Source: Halomonas sp. QHL1
GTDB taxonomy: Bacteria; Pseudomonadota; Gammaproteobacteria; Pseudomonadales; Halomonadaceae
DNA length: 64,000 bases
Assembly (NCBI RefSeq): GCF_001882345.1
Contig: NZ_MINL01000001.1
Span: 2,317,705-2,381,704 of the forward strand
Direction of reading: 5' to 3'
The notes beneath the pieces are model-generated. The model did not search any database and was not told where the DNA came from. It saw nothing but the letters and a program-made list of their open reading frames with translations. Below are positions 19,593-29,260 of the stretch, in pieces. Each line of letters starts with the position of its first letter. Position 1 is the first letter of the stretch. The translations under genes and the position numbers were made by a program.

Positions 19593-20301
19593 TGAATGCC
19601 TGAGAGAGACGACTTGGTTGCTGGTTTTTCGCACGCCAATCTAAACGTCGCCAACCTTCAACGCTAGCCACCTCAGAGAGTACTGGGTCGGGATTAACCG
19701 CTACAGGGCAATCGACGTACTGCAGCAGCGGGAGGTCGTTGCGGGAGTCTGAGTAGAAGGTAGTGTGGCTAGGGGTGATCTGCTGTTCGGTCAGCCACTG
19801 TTTTAAGCGCAGCACCTTGCCGCCGCGATACGAAAAAATACCCTCGTTGCCGCCTGTATAGCGCGCGTCTTCATTGAGGCCGTGCTCCACGCTTAGTTCT
19901 ACCGCCAGCACGTGTTCAATGCCCAGGGTGGTCGCTATCGGCTCGACCAGATGACGTGACGAGGCGGAAATCAGTAGCAGTGTATCGCCAGCCTTACGAT
20001 GCGCTTCCAGGCAGGCCCAGGCTTGTTCAAAAATACGCGGTTGCAGGTGTGTGGCGACAAAGCGCTCGACCTCTTTTTGCACATCTAGCACACGACGCCC
20101 CCGCAGTGGCGCGAGCGTCATGGCTAAATACTCTTCAAGCTTTAACTTCCCCGCGTGATAGGCCTGGTGCATTTGCTCCGCCCGCGCCATAAAGGCTTCG
20201 GCATCGCTGATCCAACCTTGCTCTATCATCCATAAATTCCAGCGGTCGCTGCAGTCTCCATCCAGGAGGGTATCGTCAAGATCAAACAGGGCCAGGCGCA
20301 T
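19585..20301 (-). CDS. HAD-IB family phosphatase
   Basis: A 238-residue HAD hydrolase of subfamily IB (SerB/phosphoserine phosphatase-like). Motif I FDLDDTLLDGD supplies the nucleophile Asp7 and acid Asp9, motif II is LLISASSRHLVEP, a lysine is in YRGGKVLRLKQWL, and motif III YSDSRNDLPLL gives the magnesium ligands. The helical cap between motifs I and II is of the IB type. Related proteins dephosphorylate small phosphomonoesters such as histidinol phosphate or phosphoserine, but the substrate here cannot be told. AAGGAG precedes the ATG. Confidence 0.9.
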   Translation of the reverse strand: MRLALFDLDDTLLDGDCSDRWNLWMIEQGWISDAEAFMARAEQMHQAYHAGKLKLEEYLAMTLAPLRGRRVLDVQKEVERFVATHLQPRIFEQAWACLEAHRKAGDTLLLISASSRHLVEPIATTLGIEHVLAVELSVEHGLNEDARYTGGNEGIFSYRGGKVLRLKQWLTEQQITPSHTTFYSDSRNDLPLLQYVDCPVAVNPDPVLSEVASVEGWRRLDWRAKNQQPSRLSQAFTK

Positions 20302-20381
20302 GGGGGCACTCCTTTCATCGCGGGTTGGCGGCGCGTAGGGTATGCCACAGGTGATGACAGGACGATGACGCTAAGAGAAGG

Positions 20382-23057
20382 CTAAGTATTAAGCCACTGC
20401 GCCGCAAACTTATCCGCCGGTAGCGGGCGGCCAAACCAATACCCCTGGGCTTCATTACAGCCCATTTCGGCAAGCAAACTCGCTTGATCGCGGGTTTCAA
20501 CGCCTTCGGCCACGGTTTTCATTTCTAGCGCTTTTGCCATGGCGATGATGGTCTGCACGATGGTGCGGTCATGGTGGTTATCGAGCATTTCACGCACAAA
20601 GGAGATATCAATTTTCAGTGCGTCGGCGGCGAAGCGCCGTAAGTAGGAAAGCGATGAGTAGCCGGTGCCAAAATCGTCGATAGAGAGTGCATAGCCCGCT
20701 TGGCGCATGGTGTGGGTGATCTCAACGGCCTGATCCGGGTCGCGCATAAAATCACTTTCGGTGAGCTCCAGGGAGATAGCGCTCGGCGAAACACCGGCGG
20801 TGAGTTGCGCAATGTGGCGGGTAAGCTCTGGGTCGGCAAACTGTTGGGCGGAAATATTGATCGATAGCCTCCCTGGCAACCCTCCCCCATATTGGTTACG
20901 CCATACCAGTAACTGCCTAGCAGACTCCTTTATTACCCAGTCCCCCAGGACGCGGATCAAACCGCGCTCTTCGGCCAGGGGAATAAACTCACTGGGGCTT
21001 ACCCAGCCCCACTCGGCGTCGTACCAGCGGCACAGGGCTTCTGCACCGGTCAACCGACCACTGGTAAGGCTCACCTGGGGCTGAAAGTAGAGTTCTAACT
21101 GATGTTCAGTGATTGCCGCGCTGAGTCGCTCGGTCATCCGCTGGCGTCGCTGCAGTGCGTGACGCATCGTTTGGGTGTAGGAACAGATACTTTTTTCGCG
21201 CCGCTTGGCATGGTGGAGGGCGATACTGGCGGCGTTAAATAGCTCGCCCGATTCGCTCACATCCTGCGGGTAATGAGCAAAACCGATGCTGACATCAAGG
21301 TGAAAAACACGCCGCTCAAGATGAAGCGGCGGCTTTACTGCTAGGCGTAACTGCTCGACAAGGTTGCCTATGTCACTGTAGGCGGTATCGGGCACCAGCA
21401 GGGCAAACTCATCCCCAGCTAAACGCGCCAGCGAACCATATGAGCGGCTAATCTGCGCTAAACGATCGGCCACTGTCACCAGCAGTTGATCGCCTACCTG
21501 GTGGCCGTGCAGGTCATTGACCTCTTTAAAACGGCGGATATCCAATAACAGCAGCGAAAGCCCGCGTTCGCCTTGCTGGGCCACTTGCCACATCTGCGCT
21601 AGCAACTCCATAAAACGGACGCGGTTCGGTAAACCGGTGGTACTGTCGGTATAGGCCAGTTGGTGCATATGACGATGGTCGCGACGACGCTCAAGCTCTG
21701 CCGCAGCACCGGTCGAGAGGATTTGCAGCACAGAAGTGGCGAACGCATTGGTGGTCAGCGGCTGGCGGTAAAACACCATCATCACGCCGATGGCCTCGCC
21801 GTTGGCATTATCCAAACGCCGCCCAATCCATGCTCTTGTAGGTAGCAGTGTGCCTGGTAACAACAGCGGCGGGCCGTCATGCATGACCGCTTCACGCGCC
21901 AGCACCACCTGCTCGCTGGGCGAGCCTCGCAGCGCAAAGGTGTGCTGTTCACGCTGCGCCCCTTCAACCACCATGCTGACAGTCGTTGCCTGCCCATAGA
22001 CGTTTTCATCGCCCTGGGGCGAGGTATGCAGCAGTGCAATAAAACCGGCGTCGGCTTCCAGCACCTTAACCAAGGTAGCAATCAACTGTTGAAAATAACC
22101 GTCCCCAACCTGGGTAGTGACCGTAGAAGCCACTTGAACCACGGCGTTTTGCACCCGCTGCGACTCTTGCTGGTCGGTCACATCAGAGATAAAGCCTTCA
22201 AGACAGACGATGCCACCCGCCTCATCCATGACGGCTTGACCCTGCTCCCACATCCAGCGGTAGCCACCGTCGCGATGGCGCAGTTGGTAGGTCACACGGT
22301 AAGGCCGCTTGTTGTCTATTGCAGACTGCACTTCGCGAAAGATCTTGTCATGATAGTCAGGATGCATCAGGGCAGCGAAGCTGGTTAGCCGATTATCTTG
22401 CAACTCGTCGGGCCGATACCCAGTTAACGTTTCGGCCCCCTGACTCACCAGTTGCATAGTCCAATTGCGGTCATTCAGACAGCGATAAGCCATTCCCGGC
22501 AGGTGGTTGAGTAGCGTATCCAAGCGGCGCTCGCTTTCCCGCGCGATCTCCTCGCTCTCTCTTAATGCCTGTTCCACCTTTTGTCGGCCTAGCTCCGCCC
22601 CCGCCTGGGCGGCAGCGATTTGCAGTATTTCATTGGCTAATTCCCCCAACTGCATGGGGGAGTTTTTGAGCACCGCTAACAGGCCAATTAGCGCGCCATC
22701 AGGCGCATAGAGCGCCCGCCCTAAATAGCTCTCGGCACCTAGTTCATAAAGCAGTTTATCGTCAGGAAAGTGTGCCTGAACATCACACGTATAAATGCAG
22801 CTCTCGCGGCCCAACATGGTCTCGCAAGGGGTGCCAGTCAGCGAATACGTTATATTGCCGAGTAACCCCCCATTTGACCAGACGGCCAACGTTTCAGCTT
22901 GGTGCAGTTGAGTAATATCGGCTACTAGCACATGATCAACGCCGAGTATCGACGCTAAGCGCTCCACCAGCGTTGCATAAAAGCGAGGGCTCCCAATGTG
23001 CCCTACACCCTCTGCCAACTGGCGAAATATATCGGCCGCGTCGCTCTTTGTGTGCAT
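20382..23057 (-). CDS. GAF-PAS-GAF-GGDEF-EAL c-di-GMP protein
   Basis: An 891-residue cytosolic signalling protein. In order it shows a GAF-like sensor (~20-170), a short coiled coil, a PAS/PAC domain (~180-300, ending FISDVTDQQ), a second GAF-like region (~305-455), a GGDEF domain (~465-625) and an EAL domain (~640-890). The cyclase motif is LAGDEF, with alanine for the first glycine, and no RxxD I-site precedes it. The EAL domain keeps GAEALCRW, the DDFGTGYSSLSYLRRF loop and the EGVET block, so phosphodiesterase activity is the likelier output. A GTG at 23069 is an alternative start. The gene is monocistronic. Confidence 0.9.
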   Translation of the reverse strand: MHTKSDAADIFRQLAEGVGHIGSPRFYATLVERLASILGVDHVLVADITQLHQAETLAVWSNGGLLGNITYSLTGTPCETMLGRESCIYTCDVQAHFPDDKLLYELGAESYLGRALYAPDGALIGLLAVLKNSPMQLGELANEILQIAAAQAGAELGRQKVEQALRESEEIARESERRLDTLLNHLPGMAYRCLNDRNWTMQLVSQGAETLTGYRPDELQDNRLTSFAALMHPDYHDKIFREVQSAIDNKRPYRVTYQLRHRDGGYRWMWEQGQAVMDEAGGIVCLEGFISDVTDQQESQRVQNAVVQVASTVTTQVGDGYFQQLIATLVKVLEADAGFIALLHTSPQGDENVYGQATTVSMVVEGAQREQHTFALRGSPSEQVVLAREAVMHDGPPLLLPGTLLPTRAWIGRRLDNANGEAIGVMMVFYRQPLTTNAFATSVLQILSTGAAAELERRRDHRHMHQLAYTDSTTGLPNRVRFMELLAQMWQVAQQGERGLSLLLLDIRRFKEVNDLHGHQVGDQLLVTVADRLAQISRSYGSLARLAGDEFALLVPDTAYSDIGNLVEQLRLAVKPPLHLERRVFHLDVSIGFAHYPQDVSESGELFNAASIALHHAKRREKSICSYTQTMRHALQRRQRMTERLSAAITEHQLELYFQPQVSLTSGRLTGAEALCRWYDAEWGWVSPSEFIPLAEERGLIRVLGDWVIKESARQLLVWRNQYGGGLPGRLSINISAQQFADPELTRHIAQLTAGVSPSAISLELTESDFMRDPDQAVEITHTMRQAGYALSIDDFGTGYSSLSYLRRFAADALKIDISFVREMLDNHHDRTIVQTIIAMAKALEMKTVAEGVETRDQASLLAEMGCNEAQGYWFGRPLPADKFAAQWLNT

Positions 23058-23314
23058 TGTTGCACTCACTTTTCTAATTCTGGGGCAGTGGGGTATTCGT
23101 CACTGATCTGTATAAAGCACTTCGACTTACACAGTACTCACAGCTAGCGTAAACACTTAAACGTTCCATCTATGACAATGCCTACACTAACTAGGTATTT
23201 AGTAAAGTCCATAACTTCCGTCATGATGGCTGGTCAGAACATGCATGCCATCAAGCGCTCCGGACAGCGCGTTTTCTCTAGTTCATGCTTAACACTTCTC
23301 CTTTTAAGAGCGCC

Positions 23315-24619
23315 TCACCGAGTCATTGCTTCAGGTAGATAGAGAGCAATACCCGGAAAGATATGCATTAAAGCAATCGCTACCAGCATTAGTAGAAAGA
23401 ACGGCAACGTGGCTTTGGTAATGGTCAGAATATCTTTACCGGTTAGCCCCTGAATCACAAACAGGTTGAAGCCCACCGGCGGGGTAATCTGCGACATTTC
23501 GACCACAACGACCAGATAAATACCGAACCAGATCAGATCGAACCCGGCGGCACTCACCAACGGCATAATGATCGCGGTGACTAGCAGGATCAGCGAAATG
23601 CCATCAAGAAAACAGCCCATCACCAGCAGCAGTAAGGTAAGCGCAATCAGCAGCATGGTGGGTGAAAGCCCCATTTCACCAATCGCCTGTGCCAGCTTCA
23701 TCGGCACCTGGGTAAAGCCCATGGCCGAGGTCAAAAACGACGCACCGGCAATAATAAAAGCGATCATGCAGGCGGTACGCACGGCGGCAAACAGCGAGCT
23801 TTTAAAAATGTCGCGATCAAAGTGACCATTAAAGCGTGCAATCACAATCGACAGCACCACACCGACCGCTGCGGCCTCGGTGGGCGACGCTAACCCACCA
23901 TAGATTGAAAAGATAATACCGCCGATCAACAGCAGAATAGGCACCAGTGACCAGGTATTGCGCAGTTTTTCAACAAAGCTCATGCCGGATTCATCCCCGC
24001 CGGTAAGTCCTTCGCGGTTGCCCTTGAGCAATGCCCACAAAATGAGGTAGCTCATAAACATCGCCAGAATCATCAGTCCCGGGCCAATACCGGCCATAAA
24101 CAGCCTGGAGATCGACTGTTCGGTGACCACGCCGTAGACGATCAGTACGATTGAAGGCGGAATCAAAAGCCCCAGAGTAGAGGCGCTGGCCAAGGTGCCA
24201 ATCGCCATATTGCTGTCGTAGCCCCGCCGCTCAAGTTCCGGCAGGGTCATTTTACCCACCGTGGCACAGGTGGCGGCAGAAGAACCGCATACCGCTGCAA
24301 ACATGCCGCTGCCAATAATATTGGTATGCAGTAAACGCCCCGGCAGGCGGTTTAGCCAGGGTGACAGGCCACGAAACATATTGTCCGCAAGCCCGGAGCG
24401 AAACAGAATTTCCCCCATCCAGATAAACATGGGTAGCGCGGTAAGATCCCAACCGTAGCTGGCACCCCAAAAATCTGAGGCCAAAATAGAGCCTGGCGAG
24501 AATGAGCTAAAGAACTCTAGCGCTATCCAGGCAGTGCCGATCAGGGCAAAGGCGATCCACACCCCGCTACCTAGCAGAATCACTAGGGTGAATATGGTGG
24601 CGAGACTTAGTAGCAGCAC
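23315..24619 (-). CDS. dctM: TRAP transporter large permease (DctM family)
   Basis: A 434-residue DctM-type subunit with about 12 membrane helices, including the ASASTLGLLIPPSIVLIVYG and SPTEAAAVGVVLS blocks typical of TRAP large permeases and the late ITPPVGFNLFVIQGL. It couples sodium influx to substrate uptake with the small permease and binding protein encoded upstream. The start is GTG with GGAGAG in front. It is the last gene of the dctP-dctQ-dctM operon. A 122-base gap separates it from dctQ. Confidence 0.95.
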   Translation of the reverse strand: MLLLSLATIFTLVILLGSGVWIAFALIGTAWIALEFFSSFSPGSILASDFWGASYGWDLTALPMFIWMGEILFRSGLADNMFRGLSPWLNRLPGRLLHTNIIGSGMFAAVCGSSAATCATVGKMTLPELERRGYDSNMAIGTLASASTLGLLIPPSIVLIVYGVVTEQSISRLFMAGIGPGLMILAMFMSYLILWALLKGNREGLTGGDESGMSFVEKLRNTWSLVPILLLIGGIIFSIYGGLASPTEAAAVGVVLSIVIARFNGHFDRDIFKSSLFAAVRTACMIAFIIAGASFLTSAMGFTQVPMKLAQAIGEMGLSPTMLLIALTLLLLVMGCFLDGISLILLVTAIIMPLVSAAGFDLIWFGIYLVVVVEMSQITPPVGFNLFVIQGLTGKDILTITKATLPFFLLMLVAIALMHIFPGIALYLPEAMTR

Positions 24620-24741
24620 GAGGATCTCTCCAGTTTAAAAGGTAGAGGCAGTGTTAACAGTGGCCCCGTTAATAATGCATTAGCTAACCGGGGCGTACTC
24701 AACCAAGACGACGTACTCAACAACATAGCTAACGTCGCCAT

Positions 24742-25305
24742 TTAGGGGCCCTCGCTTTCATCTGGGGCCGTTGCTTCACGAAAGCTCGCCGGATCGCGAA
24801 TGGCAATCCGCAGCGCCATAAACAGAGCTTCTGCCAGCGCCAAACACAACAGCCCTACGCTGGTCGCGAGCACAAGCTGGGGGATCCAGAGCGGGATCGA
24901 TACGAATCCTGAAGATACATCGTTGTATTGCAGGCTCTCTCTCGCCAGCCCAATTAGGCCGTAACTGAGCATTAGGCTGATCGCCAGGGCAATGACGAGG
25001 CAAAACACTTCAAACCACACACGGATAGCCGACGGCAGTCGGGTTATCAACAGCGTCACGCGAATGTGGGCGTGATGCACAAAGGTGTAGGCCAGCCCCA
25101 GAAAGGTCGCCCCCACCAATAGATAAGAAGCAATTTCCGAAACGCCGGTAATACTCAGACCCAGGCGGCTCAGCCCGACCAGCACCAGCAGCGCATCTAG
25201 CAAGCGGAAGGTCACCTGAAGCGCGATCAGTGCGCAAATGGCGACCATGCAGGTCGCCGCACCCCAAGCACCCAGCCGATAGAGCTTGTCGAATTTAAAC
25301 CTCAT
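24742..25305 (-). CDS. dctQ: TRAP transporter small permease (DctQ family)
   Basis: A 187-residue four-helix membrane protein of the DctQ type; conserved features are LLVGATFLGLAYTFVHHAHI at the second helix pair and IPLWIPQLVLATSVGLLCLA near the end. It pairs with the large permease. The frame is open upstream to 25401, but ATG 25305, with GAGG eight bases before it, gives a standard length. It lies between dctP and dctM. Confidence 0.9.
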   Translation of the reverse strand: MRFKFDKLYRLGAWGAATCMVAICALIALQVTFRLLDALLVLVGLSRLGLSITGVSEIASYLLVGATFLGLAYTFVHHAHIRVTLLITRLPSAIRVWFEVFCLVIALAISLMLSYGLIGLARESLQYNDVSSGFVSIPLWIPQLVLATSVGLLCLALAEALFMALRIAIRDPASFREATAPDESEGP

Positions 25306-25412
25306 GGTCGCAGCCTCACGAAGTACGCGGGAAAAAGCACTTAGGAAAAAGCACGCGGGAAAAGGCAGCGGAGGCGTTGCCACCCCCGCTGCAAGAGACA
25401 TTAAAACAGCAC

Positions 25413-26396
25413 TTAACTGTCGCGCTGCTCGCGGTAGGATTCCAGCGCCTGTTTGGCTTCGTCGTCAGCACGCGACTGCCAGTCTTCAAAAAGTTGGTCG
25501 CCAGCTGCTTGGAGCGCCTCTGAAACGGCTTCGTTTGGCTCGGAAACCGAGATACCGTTCTCTTGCAAAACGGTCAAGCTGGCTTCGTTATCTTCGCGGC
25601 TCATCTCCCAACCACGCTCTTCAGCACGCTCGGCGGCTTCCATTAGAGCCTCTTGCGTCGCTTCATCTAGGCCATCGAAACTACGTTGGCTAATGAAGAC
25701 AATATTTTTTGGCAGCCACAGGTTAGCGTCGGTGTAATCGGTGACGTAGTCCCACGCCGCCATAGAGTTACCCGTAGAGCTTGAGGTGATCATGGCATCC
25801 ACACGCCCGGTACTAAATGCAGTGGGAATATCAGACTCTTCGGTTTCGGTGGGGCTGCCGCCCAGGTTATCGACAAAACGCTGGGTATTGATGTTGGGTG
25901 CACGGACGCGTAAGCCTTCAAACTGCTCGGGGTCAGTAAGGGGTTCAGAGGTATAGATACCTTGTGCAGGCCAAGCGACCGCGTAGAGCGGAATCAGCCC
26001 TTCATCGGCAAAAAGTTCAGTGATCATCGGCTTGGTGGCTTCCCACAGTGCGTAGGCTTCATCGTAGCTGCCCGCTACCCCCGGCAGAGTATCCACTTCA
26101 AAAATAGGGTCATCATTGGAAAGAACGGAGAGGAATACCTCACCCGCATCAATGGTGCCACGGCGAACCGACGGTTTAATTTCCCCGTGTGCTACTAGCG
26201 CGCCGCTGCTATGCACGGTAATGGTTAACTCGCCGTCGGTAGCTTCAGCAACATCTTCGGCAAACTGTTTGGTGTTTTGGGTATGAAAGCTGGCATCCCC
26301 ATAGGGCGTGGCCATGGTCCATTCCGCGGCGTGTGCCGTCGCCGTTAAACCGCAGGCCGTGGCCAGTAACAGTGTGGACGTTAATGTTTTGCGCAT
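25413..26396 (-). CDS. dctP: TRAP transporter substrate-binding protein (DctP family)
   Basis: A 327-residue exported binding protein with a signal peptide (LTSTLLLATACGLTATAHAA). The mature part has the DctP fold: the family arginine in FEGLRVRAPNINTQRFVDNL, which usually salt-bridges a substrate carboxylate, and the downstream TAFSTGRVDAMITS block. The start at 26396, preceded by AGAGGG, is preferred over 26417. The genes are divergent from pxpABC, which suggests, without proving, that the ligand is 5-oxoproline or a related organic acid. Confidence 0.93.
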   Translation of the reverse strand: MRKTLTSTLLLATACGLTATAHAAEWTMATPYGDASFHTQNTKQFAEDVAEATDGELTITVHSSGALVAHGEIKPSVRRGTIDAGEVFLSVLSNDDPIFEVDTLPGVAGSYDEAYALWEATKPMITELFADEGLIPLYAVAWPAQGIYTSEPLTDPEQFEGLRVRAPNINTQRFVDNLGGSPTETEESDIPTAFSTGRVDAMITSSSTGNSMAAWDYVTDYTDANLWLPKNIVFISQRSFDGLDEATQEALMEAAERAEERGWEMSREDNEASLTVLQENGISVSEPNEAVSEALQAAGDQLFEDWQSRADDEAKQALESYREQRDS

Positions 26397-26754
26397 CGTG
26401 AGTACCCTCTTGTTCATTTTAGTAGTGTGTTACTTCGGCGGTATGGGGATAGGTTTGGCAGCGACTTTACGACCACAAACCTGGAACTCGTACCAATCCA
26501 GTGAACCATGGCATAGATCGAATCACATACCATCATGCGACATTGAGACCCTCCCCAGCAGTGCCCCTTAACCAACGCTGTTATCACGCCGACGAGTAAA
26601 GTGATAAGTGCGTCGTTTACAGGTGTCAACAGACCCTAGTGATTATTTCCCCAAACGGTTGGCACTGGGCAAGCCATGTTTATATATTGGGGGTGGATTA
26701 CAATTCAACACCAGCCAAGTAAACGCACCCTCTGCATCAACGACAGGAGTCGCT
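26397..26754. other. Divergent regulatory region between TRAP and pxp operons
   Basis: This 358-base gap holds no gene that can be supported. It carries the pxpA promoter candidate near its right end and presumably the promoter of the TRAP operon near its left end. No clear operator palindrome was found. Confidence 0.5.
26659..26688 (+). promoter_or_regulatory. Candidate sigma-70 promoter of pxpABC
   Basis: TTGGCA (26659-26664) and TATATT (26683-26688) are separated by 18 bases, leaving a leader of about 60 bases before the pxpA start at 26755. Confidence 0.5.
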
Positions 26755-27507
26755 ATGGCCATCCCCTTGCTTAATTGCGATATGGGCGAAAGTTTCGGCA
26801 ACTGGACTATCGGCTTAGATGCCGATGCGATGCCTTTCGTCGACTGTGCCAACATCGCCTGTGGCTTCCATGCCTCCGACCCCCATGTGATGCGCCGCAC
26901 CGTCAAGCTAGCGGTACAAAATGGCGTTCAAATTGGCGCACATCCTGGTTACCCGGATTTGATGGGCTTTGGGCGACGCTCCATGGCCTGCTCGCCGGAA
27001 GAAGCGGAGGATATGGTGCTTTATCAAGTGGGTGCGTTAGCGGGCATATGCCAAGCGGAAGGCACCCGGCTGAGCTATATCAAGCCCCACGGTGCGCTGT
27101 ACAACGACATGGCCGCCAATCCCGCGCTGCTCGAAGGCGTCATGCGCGCGGTACGTGCTTACGATTCCAGCCTGCCACTGATGATTATGTCCACCGCCGA
27201 CCCCGAGCCGCACCGTGAGTTAGCCGCCAAACTGGGCGTTACCCTGTGGTTCGAGACCTTTGCCGATCGCGCTTATGACGCTAACGGCCACTTGGCCTCA
27301 CGTCGACTGCCCAACGCCGTGCACCACGACCAGAACACCATCGTCAATCAAGCAGTGATGTTAGCCAAAGGCGAGCCTCTCACCGCGCTTGATGGCACGT
27401 CGCTACAGTTAGCATGCGACACGCTGTGTGTTCACGGCGATAACCCAGAATCAGTGGCTGCCGTGCGCGCCATTCGTGAGGCCTTTCAGGCGCTGGAGCA
27501 GGCGTGA
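26755..27507 (+). CDS. pxpA: 5-oxoprolinase subunit PxpA (LamB/YcsF family)
   Basis: A 250-residue LamB/YcsF protein. It shows [13 protein letters not shown] at the start, [19 protein letters not shown], and [16 protein letters not shown], with [12 protein letters not shown] near residue 115. PxpA is the catalytic partner of PxpBC in the ATP-dependent opening of 5-oxoproline to glutamate. The start at 26755 follows CAGGAG. It is the first gene of pxpABC, overlapping pxpB by four bases. Confidence 0.95.
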   Translation: MAIPLLNCDMGESFGNWTIGLDADAMPFVDCANIACGFHASDPHVMRRTVKLAVQNGVQIGAHPGYPDLMGFGRRSMACSPEEAEDMVLYQVGALAGICQAEGTRLSYIKPHGALYNDMAANPALLEGVMRAVRAYDSSLPLMIMSTADPEPHRELAAKLGVTLWFETFADRAYDANGHLASRRLPNAVHHDQNTIVNQAVMLAKGEPLTALDGTSLQLACDTLCVHGDNPESVAAVRAIREAFQALEQA

Positions 27508-28232
27508 ATCCCATTACTGAAAGAAGAGCTGAAAGACGTATTGAAACCGCCGCCATGGACGCCCTGATGGTGCGCCTGTTCGACGCCATCGACGAAGCCA
27601 ATATGGCCTGGGTGATTGCCGCCGACCAAGCGTTGCGCAGCGCCTTTGGTCCAGCGTTAATTGATCTGGTGCCCTCTTACACCACGCTACTGCTGCACTA
27701 CGACTGCCAGCAAATGAATCACTCCGAGGCTTTCACGCTGATCAACCAGGCGCTTTCCGGCCTCAAACCCGTCGACACGCAGGCGGGGGAGCTGCACGAC
27801 ATCCCCGTGTGGTACGACGAAAGCGTGGGCCCTGAGCTGCCTCTGGTCGCCAAACGCGCGGGTCTGAGCGTCAATGAGCTTATCGAGCAGCACTGCAACC
27901 ACGATTACTGCGTATTCGCGCTGGGTTTTGCTCCTGGCTATGGATTTATGGGTTTGGTAGATGAGGCGCTGGCAACACCGCGTCTGAAAACCCCGCGCCG
28001 CAAAGTCGCTGCGGGCAGTGTAGGCATTGCCGACCGACAAACCGCGATTTATCCGCTGCTCTCGCCGGGTGGCTGGAATATTCTGGGTCGCACCAATGTG
28101 CCGCTCTTCGAGCACGCCAAACGCGGCGAGCCACTGTTTCGCCCCGGCGACAAGGTGCGCTTTAGAGCGATCTCCCGGGCAGAATTTGCAGCAGACGGCG
28201 GCGATACCACGCCCATGGAGGAGCGCTCATGA
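27504..28232 (+). CDS. pxpB: 5-oxoprolinase subunit PxpB (KipI family)
   Basis: A 242-residue KipI-like allophanate hydrolase subunit 1. The core carries [40 protein letters not shown], and the terminal [14 protein letters not shown] and RPGDKVRF. It starts at a GTG whose last bases form the pxpA stop, with GGAG six bases upstream. The N terminus is about 15 residues longer than usual. It acts with PxpC on the ATP-dependent step of 5-oxoproline hydrolysis. Confidence 0.94.
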   Translation: MNPITERRAERRIETAAMDALMVRLFDAIDEANMAWVIAADQALRSAFGPALIDLVPSYTTLLLHYDCQQMNHSEAFTLINQALSGLKPVDTQAGELHDIPVWYDESVGPELPLVAKRAGLSVNELIEQHCNHDYCVFALGFAPGYGFMGLVDEALATPRLKTPRRKVAAGSVGIADRQTAIYPLLSPGGWNILGRTNVPLFEHAKRGEPLFRPGDKVRFRAISRAEFAADGGDTTPMEERS

Positions 28233-29179
28233 GCCAAGTTGCTACGCATCAAAGGCAAAAAGGGCTGGTGGTTAAACAGGCGGGGCCACTGGCGCTGATT
28301 CAAGATGCCGGGCGATTTGGCGTCGGCCATCTAGGCGTGACCCAGGGCGGCGCTGCCGACTGGATTTCCTTTCGATGGGCCAACTGGCTGCTGGGCAACG
28401 CCTTAAAAAGCGCCGCGCTGGAAATTGTCATGGGCGGTGGCTTAAGCTTTGAAACCGAAAGCGAGGTGCGCCTAGCGCTGACCGGCGCTGACCTTGATGC
28501 CCAACTGGATGGCAAGCCGCTCGCTCCCAACACCAGCTTTAAGCTACTACCCGGCCAGCGCCTGGTGTTTCGCCAGCCGCGCCAAGGCCTGCGCGCCTAT
28601 CTCGCTTTTCCCGGTGGGCTAAACGCGCCCGAGGTGCTGGGCAGCCGCGCCTGTACTGCCCGCGAGCAACTGGGGGGCCTGCATGAAGACGGCAAGCCGC
28701 TGAAAGCGGGCGACCGGCTAACCTGGAAAGGCGCTGCCCCGGCGATGCGCCGTCTCCCCGAGGGCCAAGGCCCGCATATGCCAGCGTCAGGCTGCCGCTT
28801 ACCCATCGTTCTCGGCTCGCAAATCGCCTCGTTTAACGGTCGCGCGCTTTTCCAAGCGTTCAACCAACCCTGGAAAGTAGACAACCGCGCCGACCGGATG
28901 GGCGTGCGGCTCACCGGTCCTGCGCTACACGGCTCACTCACGGGCATTATTTCCGAAGGCATCCCGCTGGGGGCAGTCCAAGTCCCGCCGGACGGCCAGC
29001 CTATCGTGCTAATGAATGACCGCCAGACAATTGGCGGCTACCCGCGCCTAGGGGCTCTCACCCCTATCGCCTGCACGACTCTCTCCCAGTGCCTGCCCGG
29101 CACCGAGGTGTGGTTAACCCCTGCCAGCGCCAGCCAAGCGCAGGATGATTACCGAAAGCAGCTGACGGTTTGGGATTGA
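28229..29179 (+). CDS. pxpC: 5-oxoprolinase subunit PxpC (KipA family)
   Basis: A 316-residue KipA/biotin-dependent carboxylase-like protein. LIQDAGRFGVGHLGVTQGGA at the start, AYLAFPGGLNAPEVLGSRA, and RADRMGVRLTGPAL and GIISEGIPLGAVQVPPDGQP later match the family. It forms the ATP-dependent partner complex with PxpB. The gene overlaps pxpB by ATGA and ends the operon. A degenerate tandem repeat begins right after it. Confidence 0.94.
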   Translation: MSQVATHQRQKGLVVKQAGPLALIQDAGRFGVGHLGVTQGGAADWISFRWANWLLGNALKSAALEIVMGGGLSFETESEVRLALTGADLDAQLDGKPLAPNTSFKLLPGQRLVFRQPRQGLRAYLAFPGGLNAPEVLGSRACTAREQLGGLHEDGKPLKAGDRLTWKGAAPAMRRLPEGQGPHMPASGCRLPIVLGSQIASFNGRALFQAFNQPWKVDNRADRMGVRLTGPALHGSLTGIISEGIPLGAVQVPPDGQPIVLMNDRQTIGGYPRLGALTPIACTTLSQCLPGTEVWLTPASASQAQDDYRKQLTVWD

Positions 29180-29188
29180 GGCGCCTTG

Positions 29189-29260
29189 CCTTTTAAGACA
29201 TAGCTCTTTAGGACATACCCTTTTAGGAACCTAGCCTTTTAAGAACATAGCCCTTTAGGA
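29189..29260. repeat. Degenerate short tandem repeat, about 16-base period
   Basis: Four to five units with the core CCTTTTAAGA/CCTTTTAGGA followed by a CATAG or CCTAG element occur back to back between pxpC and the symporter gene. The last unit enters the 3' end of the symporter. Confidence 0.65.

Noticed and set aside
26659..26680. Sigma-54 promoter reading of TTGGCAC before pxpA
   Set aside because: The required TTGC element at the right spacing is absent; the sigma-70 reading fits better.
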